Part shown: one piece after another, positions 23,377 through 32,446 of the stretch
Position numbering within the stretch: position 1 is the stretch's first letter
Layout of the letters: every line of letters starts with the position of its first letter
Source: JAGVPT01 sp964439265
GTDB taxonomy: Bacteria > Bacteroidota > Ignavibacteria > UBA10030 > UBA8401
Length of the DNA: 64,000 nucleotides
Assembly (NCBI GenBank): GCA_964439265.1
Contig: CAYTOA010000003.1
Span: 1 to 64,000 of the forward strand
Reading direction: 5' to 3'
The notes under the pieces: model-generated
The model's database searches: none
What the model saw: only the letters and a program-made list of their open reading frames with translations
What the model was told of the DNA's origin: nothing
Position numbers and translations under genes: made by a program

Positions 23377-25047
23377 CTATTCTTGCAGTTTTGGATGCTT
23401 AAGATGAAAGCCTGTCGCATCCTGGTACTTTTTTGCAACGGCAAGGAGCGTCGCTTCATCAAACAGCTTTCCGAGAAAAGTGATGCTTGTGGGAGTACCT
23501 TCTTTCGAGAATCCATTCGGGACAACAACGCACGGGTTACCGGTAAGGTTCGTGAGAAGCGAATTGTCTCCGTCAAAAGGAGGCGCAACGATCACGTCGA
23601 CCTGACTCATCAGTTTTGCCATCTCTTGAACCGCCAGGTACCGTACGCGGTTCGCCTGAATGTATTCAACCGCGGGAATAAACCGCGACGTACGAAAGAC
23701 ATTCGGCCAGGCATACGTGGCTTGCCGCACGAGCAAACTGTCTCTGCCGCTTCGCGTCAGCTCGTCAAAAGATGCGCCCGCTTCGGCACTGAGAATAATA
23801 GCAAGGTCGCTGATCGGAAGTGCCGGAAGGGTTACCGGAATGAGTTTCACCCCCAGCCTCCGCAGCACCGAGAACGATGAATCGTTGTTTTCCCGGTTTG
23901 TTTTGACGCTGTCGAAATCATTTTTCAGATAGCCGATTCTCAATTTGCTCAACGAAATGTTCGGATTATAATTGAACGGGAAGTCGTACAACATTTGGTC
24001 GATTTCGTCCGGCCCGTAGATGGCGTTGAACACGAGCGCACAATCTTCAACCGTTCTGCAAATCGGCCCGATCTTATCCATCGACCAGGCAAGCGCCATC
24101 GCTCCATTTCTGCTCACCCGTCCATACGTCGGCCTCAACCCGGTCGTCCCGCATACCGTTGAGGGAGAAACGATCGACCCCCATGTTTCTGTCCCGATAG
24201 CGAAGGCCACAAGTCCGGCAGATGTTGCGGAAGCAGAGCCGGCTGAAGATCCGCTCGAACCTTCTTTATAGTTCCACGGATTGCGCGTCATTCCGCCGAA
24301 CCACACATCATCCATGGCAAGCTCACCCATTGAGAGCTTTGCAACCAAAACAGCTCCGGCCTCCTCGAGCTTCTTGATAACCGTCGCGTCCTTATCGATC
24401 ATTTGCTCCTTGAACGGAGGAGCTCCCCAGGTTGTCTTGTACGTTTTTGTCGAGAGCAGATCTTTTACGCCGCATGGAATTCCATGAAGCGGTCCCCGGT
24501 ATTTTCCCGCTCCGATCTCGGCGTCCGCTTCTTTTGCCTGCTTCATCGCCAGGTCTTCCGTCAGCGTAATGACGCAAAGAAGTTTCGGACCGTATTTCTT
24601 CAAGCGGTTCAGGTACATTGTGGTCAATTGCACCGACGTCACTTTCCTGGTCCTGATCAACTCGGCAAGCTGCCCTATGGAATAGAATGCCAGGTCGTCG
24701 GGATTCGCCGGAACAACGACAGGGCCGGGAGGGCTGGGGATAAACCTTCGTCGTTCAGTATCGAATTTCATTCCCAAGGGGATCGGGTTAAATGTTATCG
24801 CCGGCGGAATGTTGTTTGCAAGCTCGACTTTTCTGATGTTCTGATAATTAGTCAGCTGGTCTTTTAGTCCATCAAGCATCGAGTCACGCTTTACATCGGT
24901 GAAGCTTAGCCCGAACAGTTTCTCCGCACTGGCAATAGCTTCGCGCGTCACGGGAGATGAGACATGCTCTTCGACGAACGCCCCGAGGAGAAAAAATCCA
25001 CAACAAGCAACCCCAGCTATGAGCAAATATTTTGTGCGTTGATTCAT
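23377..25047 (-). CDS. Exported amidase-signature family enzyme
   Basis: From the ATG at 25047 this is a 556-residue protein with a signal or anchor segment (YLLIAGVACCGFFLLGAF). The amidase-signature core is visible: catalytic Lys in GIPCGVKDLLSTK, and the Gly/Ser-rich stretch EGSSGSSAGSASATSAGL with the cis-Ser and nucleophile Ser, followed by ETWGSIVSPS. The frame extends 12 codons further upstream, but the ATG at 25047 has a purine-rich ribosome site and begins the signal peptide. It hydrolyses an unknown amide outside the cytoplasm. Not GatA, since gatB and gatC are absent. Confidence 0.9.
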   Translation of the reverse strand: MNQRTKYLLIAGVACCGFFLLGAFVEEHVSSPVTREAIASAEKLFGLSFTDVKRDSMLDGLKDQLTNYQNIRKVELANNIPPAITFNPIPLGMKFDTERRRFIPSPPGPVVVPANPDDLAFYSIGQLAELIRTRKVTSVQLTTMYLNRLKKYGPKLLCVITLTEDLAMKQAKEADAEIGAGKYRGPLHGIPCGVKDLLSTKTYKTTWGAPPFKEQMIDKDATVIKKLEEAGAVLVAKLSMGELAMDDVWFGGMTRNPWNYKEGSSGSSAGSASATSAGLVAFAIGTETWGSIVSPSTVCGTTGLRPTYGRVSRNGAMALAWSMDKIGPICRTVEDCALVFNAIYGPDEIDQMLYDFPFNYNPNISLSKLRIGYLKNDFDSVKTNRENNDSSFSVLRRLGVKLIPVTLPALPISDLAIILSAEAGASFDELTRSGRDSLLVRQATYAWPNVFRTSRFIPAVEYIQANRVRYLAVQEMAKLMSQVDVIVAPPFDGDNSLLTNLTGNPCVVVPNGFSKEGTPTSITFLGKLFDEATLLAVAKKYQDATGFHLKHPKLQE

Positions 25048-25119
25048 CTTCCGATCCTTTGAGAATTGTAGGTGGAGAATCATGAAAGAAGGTGTTGCAT
25101 AACCATCAACTTTCTTTCA

Positions 25120-25138
25120 ATTCCTAATTCTTAATTAT
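25120..25138. repeat. TAATTCTTAATTA-type word repeat overlapping a stop codon
   Basis: ATTCCTAATTCTTAATTAT is identical to 53867-53885 and includes the TAA stop of the PEBP gene at its right end. Confidence 0.7.
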
Positions 25139-25713
25139 CTTTTATATTTTCCCATCAGCTGTCCCTCTCCAAGAATTTGCCCTTCCATTGCCTTCAACAA
25201 TTGTTCTTTGGTCGCGCCGGATTCAAGTGCGAGATCGACGCTGAGCGCGTAGAGTTTGAAATAGTACCGATGCGTACCGCCGGGGGGACACGGGCCGTCG
25301 TAGCCGAGCTTCCGTGAATCGTTCATTCCATGCCGCGCGCCATTTTTTAGAGTCGATCGCGGAGGCACATTTTCAGGAAGTCCCTTCATGTCGGAAGGAA
25401 TGTTGAAGAGTACCCAGTGTACCCACGTTCCGCGAGGAGCGTCAGGGTCGTCGGCAATAAGGGCGAGGCTTTTTGTACCTTTCGGAATGTTCGACCATTC
25501 AAGCGTCGGAGAAATATTTTCGCCGTCGCACGTATATTTTTTCGGGATCATCTCTCCTTCTTTGAACGCAGTACTGCTGATAGTGATTTCCATTACTGTT
25601 TCTCCTTTCGCCGATACGGTATCGCGGCTAAGAGTCTGCCCTGAAAGCAGTGTGCTGAAAATGAAAAGGAGTGCAGCCGTTTCAAGAGTATTTTCTCTTT
25701 TTCGATTTATCAC
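25135..25713 (-). CDS. Exported PEBP (YbhB/YbcL) family protein
   Basis: A 192-residue phosphatidylethanolamine-binding-protein homologue with a signal peptide (LLFIFSTLLSGQTL). Family motifs are ALIADDPDAPRGTWVHWV, GYDGPCPPGGTHRYYFKLYAL and a preceding KYTCDGEN. These proteins bind small anions in a conserved pocket; the bacterial role is unclear. It lies between ppc and the amidase on the same strand. Its final codon falls in a TAATTCTTAATTA word repeat. Confidence 0.9.
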   Translation of the reverse strand: MINRKRENTLETAALLFIFSTLLSGQTLSRDTVSAKGETVMEITISSTAFKEGEMIPKKYTCDGENISPTLEWSNIPKGTKSLALIADDPDAPRGTWVHWVLFNIPSDMKGLPENVPPRSTLKNGARHGMNDSRKLGYDGPCPPGGTHRYYFKLYALSVDLALESGATKEQLLKAMEGQILGEGQLMGKYKR

Positions 25714-25779
25714 GGCATAATATCCTTCAGTTTGAGCGAAGAATCAACACTCCTTGTTTGGAAAATGAACCGCGGCATT

Positions 25780-28575
25780 TTACCCCGTATTCCGAAGCCC
25801 GGCTGCAATCCCGTTGATGCTCAGGTAGATCGCCTGTTCGAGGTCTTCCCGGTCCGATTCCGAAAAATTCTTTGCGTGCAGCCGCCGCAGAAGTTCAATC
25901 TGAATGTAACTCAAAGGGTCGACATACGGATTCCGCAGCTGAATAGACCGCTGCAGCATCTCGTTATTCTCAAGGATCTCCTTTTGGTCAGTGATGAGCA
26001 TGATCATCTCCTGTGTTCGGTCGAACTGCGATTTCAAATTTCCGTAGATTCTTTCCCCCAGTTCCTTCGGCATCACAAGCGAGGCATATTCTTTCGAAAT
26101 AGTAAAATCCCCCTTCGCCAGGATCATCTGCATGTTGTCGATCAGCGACCGGAATGTCTGCCATCTGCGGTACATCTGCCGCAGCAATTTCAGTTTGTTC
26201 GCGTCGGGCGAGGACGATTCGCCAAACAGGAATTTTTTCAGGCCCTCCCCTGCCCCAAGCCAACCAGGAAGGACGTGACGACTCTGCATCCACCCGAACG
26301 TCCACGGAATCGCGCGAAGATCTTCGATGCGCTCGGTCTCGATGCGTTTGGAGGGACGGGAACCGATCTGCAATTTGGTGATCTCCTCGATCGGGGTCGC
26401 TTGTGCAAAGTATTTCACAAATTCTTTCTCGCCGTACACGGTGCAGCGGTACGCGGTGTGGCTCTGGTCAGCGATCTCATCCATGGCCCCGAACCAGCGG
26501 GAACGGTTCTTATCGAACTCGGGATCAAGGTGCGCTCTCGGTATGTTCCCCATCAGCATCGCTGATGTTGTGAGCTCAAGTGAACGCTGAGCGATCGCCG
26601 GATGTGCATATTTCAAGGAAATGACCTCCCCTTGCTCGGTGATCTTTATTTTCGCGTTGAGCGAGTGCGGAGGTTGAGAAAGAATTGCCTCGTACTCGGG
26701 CCCTCCTCCGCGCCCCACCGTGCCGCCTCTGCCGTGAAAGAAAATCCAATCCACGTCGGCAAGCTGCGAGACTTTTGTCAATTGACGCTGCGCTTTATAC
26801 AGCGCCCAGTGCGAACTGACGATTCCCCCTTCTTTCGTGCTGTCCGAGTAACCGATCATAATTTCCTGACGTCGTCCCCGGCTCTCCAGGTGGGGGCTGT
26901 ACGCCTCGTGATGGTACAATCGTTCCATCGTCCCCGGTGCCGCATCGAGGTCTTTTGTCGTCTCAAATAGTGGAACGATATCAAGGGAACTTGACGTTCG
27001 ATGCGGACTCATCGAGAAGAGTCCTGTGCACTTCATCAGATAGAGAACCTCCAGCACGTCGGCCGCCGACTCCGTCATACTGATGATGTACGAACGGACT
27101 GCATGTTCGTCGATTTCCGTTTGGGCACGTTTGATCTTCCGGAATACTGCGAGCGTTTCCCCGCTCAACGGCGAAAGCTTTGACTCGTCGAACGAGGGGA
27201 CAATCTGTTTCATCAGTTCTTCGGTCAGCCAGGCTTCGCGCGCTTCGTTTGTGAATGTCGAATATTCCACGGATCGCTGTGCCGCCAATTCCGAAACGGT
27301 GTCTGTGTGCACGGTCCGGTGCTGACGGATATCAAGAGTGGCCAGATGAAAGCCGAACGTCTCAACGCTGCGGATAAGGTCCTTCAACAGTCCGTCGGCC
27401 TGGAGTTCTCCTTTATGAGCGCGCAGGCTTCGGTCGAGAATATGGAGGTCGTCGAGAAGCTCGGACGAGGTATGATACATCAGCTCCGCGTGCGACGCGT
27501 CGTCCTCTGCGTAATGAACCCTGAACTGAAGCCGACGATAAATATATGCCAGCTTTACCCGGTACACTTCGTCGTCGTTGCGGACCTGGGCGGGTTTCCC
27601 CAGCAGTGTTTTGTCGCTGCGAATGGACTGCATCAGTTCATCGCTTCTTCCGACGACTTTTGCAGACTCGCTGTATTCGACAAAAAGCTCGTCGACGGCG
27701 TTCAGATGCAAATCGAGGATTGTCTTAGATTGGCGCTGCAGTGTTTTCCAGGTAGCATCCGCCGTTACATAGGGATTCCCGTCCCGGTCTCCCCCGATCC
27801 ACGATCCGAACCGGAGAAATGACGGGATCGGCGACTTCCAATCCGGATATACTGCTGCGGCCGAGCGTTCCACGTGGCGGTAAAATTTCGGAATAGTTTT
27901 GTACAGCACGTTGCGAAAATAGTAGAGCCCGTTGTACACTTCATCGAGAACGGAAATATTGTATGAACGAGTCTCTTCGGTTTGCCAGAGACTCGTAATG
28001 TGGCGTTTTATCTCGAGTTCCAGCGCAGATCGTTCCGCTGCCGTTGAGTTGGTGTGGTCAAATTCCTCCAGCAATTTCCAGATCCGCGAATGCTTCTCGA
28101 GGATCGTTCTCCGTGTTGCTTCCGTAGGGTGGGCCGTGAATACGGGGATAATTTCAAGCCGGGAAAAAAGGTTGGCAATCTCTTTTTCTTCTACGCCGAG
28201 TTTCTTCAGTTTCTCAAAGGTGTGCTGAGGGGAGCCTGGATATCCGCCGGCGGGATGCTCTAACAAGTATTTTCTCTGACGTTGAATGCGGTAATGTTGT
28301 TCTGCCGTATTCGTCAGCTGGAAGTACGCAGCAAAAGCTCTCACGATCCTGGCCATGTCGGCGGGACCCATCGCGCTAACCAATCGCTGCAGCGTGAGCT
28401 GGTCAGTCGGATCGAAGCGCTTACGGAGTTGTTTTGAGGTCTTCCTGATCTGTTCTTCCAGCTCGAACAATCCGCGCCCTTCCTGCTCCTCGATAACCTG
28501 GCCGAGCAGATTGCCGAGCAACCGGATGTTTTTCCGAAGGGGTTCGTCTTGTTTTATTGATTTCCGGCGAGGCAT
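25780..28575 (-). CDS. ppc: Phosphoenolpyruvate carboxylase
   Basis: A 931-residue enzyme with VFTAHPTEATRRT (catalytic His149), MIGYSDSTKEGG and FHGRGGTVGRGGGP, and the C-terminal AAGLRNTG end that forms part of the allosteric and active-site region. It carboxylates PEP to oxaloacetate, feeding the aspartate family made by the nearby thr and lys genes and the glutamate route. Its location inside the amino-acid array fits that anaplerotic role. Full length. Confidence 0.97.
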   Translation of the reverse strand: MPRRKSIKQDEPLRKNIRLLGNLLGQVIEEQEGRGLFELEEQIRKTSKQLRKRFDPTDQLTLQRLVSAMGPADMARIVRAFAAYFQLTNTAEQHYRIQRQRKYLLEHPAGGYPGSPQHTFEKLKKLGVEEKEIANLFSRLEIIPVFTAHPTEATRRTILEKHSRIWKLLEEFDHTNSTAAERSALELEIKRHITSLWQTEETRSYNISVLDEVYNGLYYFRNVLYKTIPKFYRHVERSAAAVYPDWKSPIPSFLRFGSWIGGDRDGNPYVTADATWKTLQRQSKTILDLHLNAVDELFVEYSESAKVVGRSDELMQSIRSDKTLLGKPAQVRNDDEVYRVKLAYIYRRLQFRVHYAEDDASHAELMYHTSSELLDDLHILDRSLRAHKGELQADGLLKDLIRSVETFGFHLATLDIRQHRTVHTDTVSELAAQRSVEYSTFTNEAREAWLTEELMKQIVPSFDESKLSPLSGETLAVFRKIKRAQTEIDEHAVRSYIISMTESAADVLEVLYLMKCTGLFSMSPHRTSSSLDIVPLFETTKDLDAAPGTMERLYHHEAYSPHLESRGRRQEIMIGYSDSTKEGGIVSSHWALYKAQRQLTKVSQLADVDWIFFHGRGGTVGRGGGPEYEAILSQPPHSLNAKIKITEQGEVISLKYAHPAIAQRSLELTTSAMLMGNIPRAHLDPEFDKNRSRWFGAMDEIADQSHTAYRCTVYGEKEFVKYFAQATPIEEITKLQIGSRPSKRIETERIEDLRAIPWTFGWMQSRHVLPGWLGAGEGLKKFLFGESSSPDANKLKLLRQMYRRWQTFRSLIDNMQMILAKGDFTISKEYASLVMPKELGERIYGNLKSQFDRTQEMIMLITDQKEILENNEMLQRSIQLRNPYVDPLSYIQIELLRRLHAKNFSESDREDLEQAIYLSINGIAAGLRNTG

Positions 28576-28594
28576 ATTTTTTTAATGAAAAAGA

Positions 28595-29077
28595 ATTACA
28601 CAGAGTGACACAGAGAAGTCACAGAGATTACAATACGTATCTTCGTAAACCGTTTTTTAAGAGAGTAACATTAAAGTTTATCAGCAGACCAAGTTTTTTT
28701 TGAGAAAATTTCATGTAGGTGAGAATCTGAGCTTGGTGAACTGGAAGTAATGCATCGACCGACTTCAATTCGACAACAATGAGGTTTTCAACCAGGATAT
28801 CGATTCGATAGCCGTATTCGAGCTTGACTTCCTTATACAATATTGGAACCGGTTCTTGCCGCTTTATCGATAAGCCGTTTTTTCCAAGTTCATAATCAAG
28901 GCATTGTTCGTATGCAGATTCTAAAAGACCGGGACCCAAGTGTTTATGTACTTCGATCGCTGCGGCAATGATCTTCCCTGAAAACACATTAAGCTGTTCC
29001 ATTTCAGCATCCCCCTTTTATCGTATTTTTTTCCCCCTCTGTGGAACTCTGTGCGCCCCCGTGCCACTCCGTGTAAT
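28595..29077. repeat. 483-bp unit: GxxExxY gene bounded by inverted repeats
   Basis: The left arm (28595-28627, ending exactly at the gene's stop codon) and right arm (29035-29077) are inverted CTCTGTG-type word repeats. The outermost 13 bp, ATTACACAGAGTG and CACTCCGTGTAAT, match with one difference. They enclose only the GxxExxY gene between leuC and ppc. Confidence 0.82.
28628..29002 (-). CDS. GxxExxY protein (PD-(D/E)XK nuclease-like fold)
   Basis: A 124-residue paralogue of the gene at 16545-16931: G25-x-x-E28-x-x-Y31 in GPGLLESAYE, Asp68 in RIDILVEN, Glu78-x-Lys80 in VVELKSVD, Gln92, and the tail LLINFNVTLLKNGLRRYV. The two copies are clearly diverged rather than recent duplicates. It has a G-run ribosome site (plus-strand Cs 29011-29015). 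It lies between ppc and leuC, enclosed by inverted repeats of a word family different from those around the other copy. Confidence 0.92.
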   Translation of the reverse strand: MEQLNVFSGKIIAAAIEVHKHLGPGLLESAYEQCLDYELGKNGLSIKRQEPVPILYKEVKLEYGYRIDILVENLIVVELKSVDALLPVHQAQILTYMKFSQKKLGLLINFNVTLLKNGLRRYVL

Positions 29078-29196
29078 GCCTTTTGTTCGATTTGAATGAA
29101 AAACAAAACTCAGGCGCACTTCAACCTGAGTCGTAATAATTTCAGCATCTCGTTGTGTATACACTACCATCTACAACAAAGCAGCACGCACGAAAC

Positions 29197-30495
29197 TCAG
29201 TTGAAAAATTGCTTTGGGTTCGTAATAACTCCGGTCAGTGCGGACGCGGCGACGGTGTACGGCGACGCCAGGTATACCTGCGATTTCTTCGACCCCATTC
29301 TTCCGGGAAAATTTCTGTTCGTCGATGAAATACAGACTTCAACACCGTTCAGCCTGCCAAACGTGTCTGAAGGTCCGCCGAGGCAGGCGGCGCACGATGC
29401 GTCGCCGATCCTGCATCCGGCTTCCTCGAGGATCTGCCATACCGTCTTATCCTTAACTTTGGTTGCCTTCATCAGGCGCGCCACCTCGGTCGTCGCTGGA
29501 ACAACAAAAGTATCGATCTTAACTTTTTCGCCGTACATGGTCTCTGCGGCAGCTATGAAGTCGGTGATCCTTCCTCCCGTGCATGAGCCGATATACGCAC
29601 GGTCGAGCTTTGTCCCGGCAACTTCGCTCACCTTCGCTTTGTTATCGGGAGAATGCGGCTTGGCAACGAGCGGCTCTATCTCTTTGACGTTGAAACGATG
29701 AACGCTGTGGTATTTTGCGTCCTTGTCGTTATACACATTTTCGAATTGCACTTTTGAGCGAGCGTGAACAAAATCCGTCGTCGTTTTGTCGGGGGCGCAC
29801 ACACCGTTCTTCCCTCCTGCCTCGATCACCATATTGCAGAGTGTCATCCGCGATTCCATATCCATGCGGTCAACCGTATCGCCGCTGAAATCCATCGCAC
29901 GATACGTCGCTCCGTCAACACCTATTTTCCCGATGACGGCCAGAATGAGATCCTTCGCCATCAAATACGGCGGAAGCTCTCCTTCGAAAATAAACTTCAT
30001 CGTCTCTGGAACTTTTACCCAGAGCTTTCCTGTCCCGAGGATGAACGCCGCGTCGGTGTTCCCGATGCCCGTTGCAAATTCCCCGAACGCTCCGGCAGTA
30101 CACGTATGTGAATCGGTTCCGAAAAGGACTTCGCCGGGGCGCGTAAAACCTTCCTCCGGCATTGCGATGTGACAGACGCCTTTGTACCGGGGGGTATTAA
30201 CGTCGTAGAAATGGGGAAGGTTCTGCTCCTTCACAAAATCGCGCAGGATGTCGACATTTCGATGAGCATGCGTGTCGGCAGTGAAAATGTAATGGTCGGG
30301 GATCACGACAATCTTTTCACGGTCCCATACCTTTGCGTTTGCGCCGAACTCCCGCTTGAAAATTCCGAATGTGCCTGGGCCGCAAACGTCATGGGTCATC
30401 AACACATCGACATCGACCCAGACATTGTCCCCGGGCTTCGCTTCTTTTTTCCCCGAGTGCTTTGCTAAGATTTTTTCCGTTATTGTCATGCTCAT
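29197..30495 (-). CDS. leuC: 3-isopropylmalate dehydratase large subunit
   Basis: An aconitase-superfamily protein of about 432 residues with the 4Fe-4S ligands in GSCTGGR and DASCAACLGGP, and GTDSHTCTAGAFG near residue 125. With LeuD it performs the isomerisation in leucine synthesis; homoaconitase is the alternative but leuA, leuB and leuD are all nearby. The frame could open at a TTG (30504) lying in the intergenic repeat. ATG at 30495 or 30489 is more likely; no clear Shine-Dalgarno is visible because the repeat fills the upstream spacer. Confidence 0.93.
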   Translation of the reverse strand: MSMTITEKILAKHSGKKEAKPGDNVWVDVDVLMTHDVCGPGTFGIFKREFGANAKVWDREKIVVIPDHYIFTADTHAHRNVDILRDFVKEQNLPHFYDVNTPRYKGVCHIAMPEEGFTRPGEVLFGTDSHTCTAGAFGEFATGIGNTDAAFILGTGKLWVKVPETMKFIFEGELPPYLMAKDLILAVIGKIGVDGATYRAMDFSGDTVDRMDMESRMTLCNMVIEAGGKNGVCAPDKTTTDFVHARSKVQFENVYNDKDAKYHSVHRFNVKEIEPLVAKPHSPDNKAKVSEVAGTKLDRAYIGSCTGGRITDFIAAAETMYGEKVKIDTFVVPATTEVARLMKATKVKDKTVWQILEEAGCRIGDASCAACLGGPSDTFGRLNGVEVCISSTNRNFPGRMGSKKSQVYLASPYTVAASALTGVITNPKQFFN

Positions 30496-30501
30496 AAGTT
30501 T

Positions 30502-30806
30502 CAATGATCAATGAACAATCATCAATTATCATTTGTGATTATTGTCCAACGACCCTTTCTCTAATTGTTTATTGTTGATTGTTGATTGTTCATTGTTCAT
30601 TGTTGATTGTTCATTGTTGATTGTTCATTGTTGATTGTTNNNNNNNNNNNNNNNNNNNNNNNNNNNNNNNNNNNNNNNNNNNNNNNNNNNNNNNNNNNNN
30701 NNNNNNNNNNNNNNNNNNNNNNNNNNNNNNNNNNNNNNNATTGTTCATTGTTCATTGTTGATTGTTCATTGTTGATTGTTCATTGTTGATTGTTCATTGA
30801 TCATTG
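30502..30806. repeat. TTGATTGTTCATTG tandem-repeat region around a scaffold gap
   Basis: 100 Ns at 30640-30739 mark a gap of unknown true size. Both sides carry tandem copies of GATTGTTCATTG/GATTGTTGATTG words in the same orientation. The outer ends 30502-30520 and 30788-30806 are perfect 19-bp inverted repeats: one lies just upstream of the leuC ATG, the other touches the leuA stop codon. No gene is visible, but a small cassette like that at 12830-13270 could be hidden in the gap. Confidence 0.85.
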
Positions 30807-32363
30807 TTACACCGACGCGGATTCCGCTCTCATCTCTTCGTTTTGCTGGCGTCTGAAGCGGGCAGTCGCCGCATGATTGATCGCGTTGAGGTACGCCTTT
30901 ACCGATCCGGTAATGACGTCCGTACTCGCAGACCTGCCGTTGAAAACAAAACCATCGATCGCGATCTTCACAAACACTTCACCGATCGCATCGTGTCCCC
31001 ATGAAACAGATTTTATCGAATAATCGAGCAGCTGCCCGCTGATACCGGTGATGCGCTCGATCGCGCGATACGCGGCGTCAACCGGTCCGTCCCCGGTGGC
31101 AGAATCCTGTACGATTTCGTCGTTCCTTTTGAGTCCCACCATTGCGGTCGGAACGACATTCAGCCCGCTCGTCACCTGAAGATTCTCGAGCGTGTAGAGC
31201 GACTTCATGGACGAAATTTCATCCTGCAAGATGGCGACCAGATCATCGTCAAAAATCTCCTTCTTCTCGTCGGCAATTTTTGTGAAGAGCTTATACACGC
31301 CGTCGAGTTCTTCCTGCGTCAGTTCGTAGCCGAGCTCGCTGTAGCGCTGCTTCAGAGCGTGGCGTCCCGAATGCTTGCCGAGGACCAGCGTGCTGTGTTT
31401 GATGCCGACAGTCTGCGGCGTCATGATTTCGTACGTGATCGCATTTTTCAGCATTCCGTCCTGATGTATCCCCGCTTCATGGGCAAACGCATTTTCGCCG
31501 ACAATTGCCTTGTTGCGCTGAATATGCATACCGGTCAGCGTCGTCAGCAGTCTGCTCGATTTAAAAATCTCTTCGGTATTGATGTTTGTCTCGACGCCCA
31601 TCTTTTCATGACGCGTGCGGATCGCCATCGCGATCTCTTCAAGCGATGCGTTACCGGCTCGTTCGCCAATCCCATTGATGGTGCACTCCACCTGCCGGGC
31701 GCCGTTGAGAACGCCGGAAAGCGAGTTCGCGACGGCAAGCCCGAGGTCGTCATGGCAATGCACGCTCACGACCGCCTTTTGAATGTTCGGCACACGCTCG
31801 ATAATGGTACGGATCATTTTTCCGTATTCATCGGGAATTGAATAGCCGACCGTATCGGGGATATTGACAACGGTTGCCCCTTCGGCAATGACGGCTTCAA
31901 GAATCTGGCAGATATAGTCGATGTCCGTACGAGATCCGTCCTCGGTTGAAAATTCAACGTCCTCGCAGAACGATTTGGCGCGCCGGACAGCTTTCACTGC
32001 ATCGTCAAGGACCTGTTCGCGGGTCTTTTTCAATTTGTATTTGAGGTGGATGTCAGAGGTTGCAATGAAGGTATGGATGCGGGGTTTTGCGGCTTGCTGC
32101 AGTGCTTTCCATGCGATGTCGATGTCGCCGATCGTTGCCCGGCTCAACGCCGCTACGGAACAGCCGCGTACTTGCTTCGCAATTTCGCGTACAGATTCGA
32201 AATCTCCCTCGGATGCAACCGGGAACCCCGCTTCGATGACGTCAACCTGCAGACGTTCAAGCTGGCGGGCCATGCGGATTTTCTCTTCGAAGTTCATGCT
32301 GCAACCGGGGGACTGCTCGCCGTCGCGCAGCGTGGTATCGAAAATATATATTCTGTTGCTCAT
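30807..32363 (-). CDS. leuA: 2-isopropylmalate synthase
   Basis: A 518-residue enzyme: FDTTLRDGEQSPG at the N-terminus, SVHCHDDLGLAVANS with the metal-binding histidines, GIGERAGNASLEE, and a C-terminal LeuA regulatory domain beginning near residue 390. It condenses acetyl-CoA with 2-oxoisovalerate. A GAGGA ribosome site precedes the ATG. It lies between DAHP synthase and the repeat/gap region before leuC. The length with regulatory domain implies leucine feedback. Confidence 0.96.
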   Translation of the reverse strand: MSNRIYIFDTTLRDGEQSPGCSMNFEEKIRMARQLERLQVDVIEAGFPVASEGDFESVREIAKQVRGCSVAALSRATIGDIDIAWKALQQAAKPRIHTFIATSDIHLKYKLKKTREQVLDDAVKAVRRAKSFCEDVEFSTEDGSRTDIDYICQILEAVIAEGATVVNIPDTVGYSIPDEYGKMIRTIIERVPNIQKAVVSVHCHDDLGLAVANSLSGVLNGARQVECTINGIGERAGNASLEEIAMAIRTRHEKMGVETNINTEEIFKSSRLLTTLTGMHIQRNKAIVGENAFAHEAGIHQDGMLKNAITYEIMTPQTVGIKHSTLVLGKHSGRHALKQRYSELGYELTQEELDGVYKLFTKIADEKKEIFDDDLVAILQDEISSMKSLYTLENLQVTSGLNVVPTAMVGLKRNDEIVQDSATGDGPVDAAYRAIERITGISGQLLDYSIKSVSWGHDAIGEVFVKIAIDGFVFNGRSASTDVITGSVKAYLNAINHAATARFRRQQNEEMRAESASV

Positions 32364-32398
32364 ACTGTCCTCTTGGTATTAGATCGCGATTGTCGTGT

Positions 32399-32442
32399 CA
32401 GTTATCAGTAAACAGTGAAAAAGATTTCATTACTGATTACTG
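32399..32442. repeat. Inverted CAGTAATCAGTAA pair with no gene inside
   Basis: 32399-32411 and 32430-32442 are 13-bp inverted copies with one mismatch, 18 nt apart, filling part of the spacer between DAHP synthase and leuA. A second example of an empty inverted word-repeat pair. Confidence 0.65.
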
Positions 32443-32446
32443 AATT

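Noticed and set aside
25732..26565. Plus-strand reading frame of 277 codons
   Set aside because: Antisense to the 3' end of ppc; no recognisable domain.
30607..30789. Reading frame across the first N gap
   Set aside because: Made only of tandem repeat words and Ns.
30566..30806. Possible CRISPR array
   Set aside because: Tandem words have no unique spacers of constant length and the units are about 12-14 bp; simple tandem repeat.
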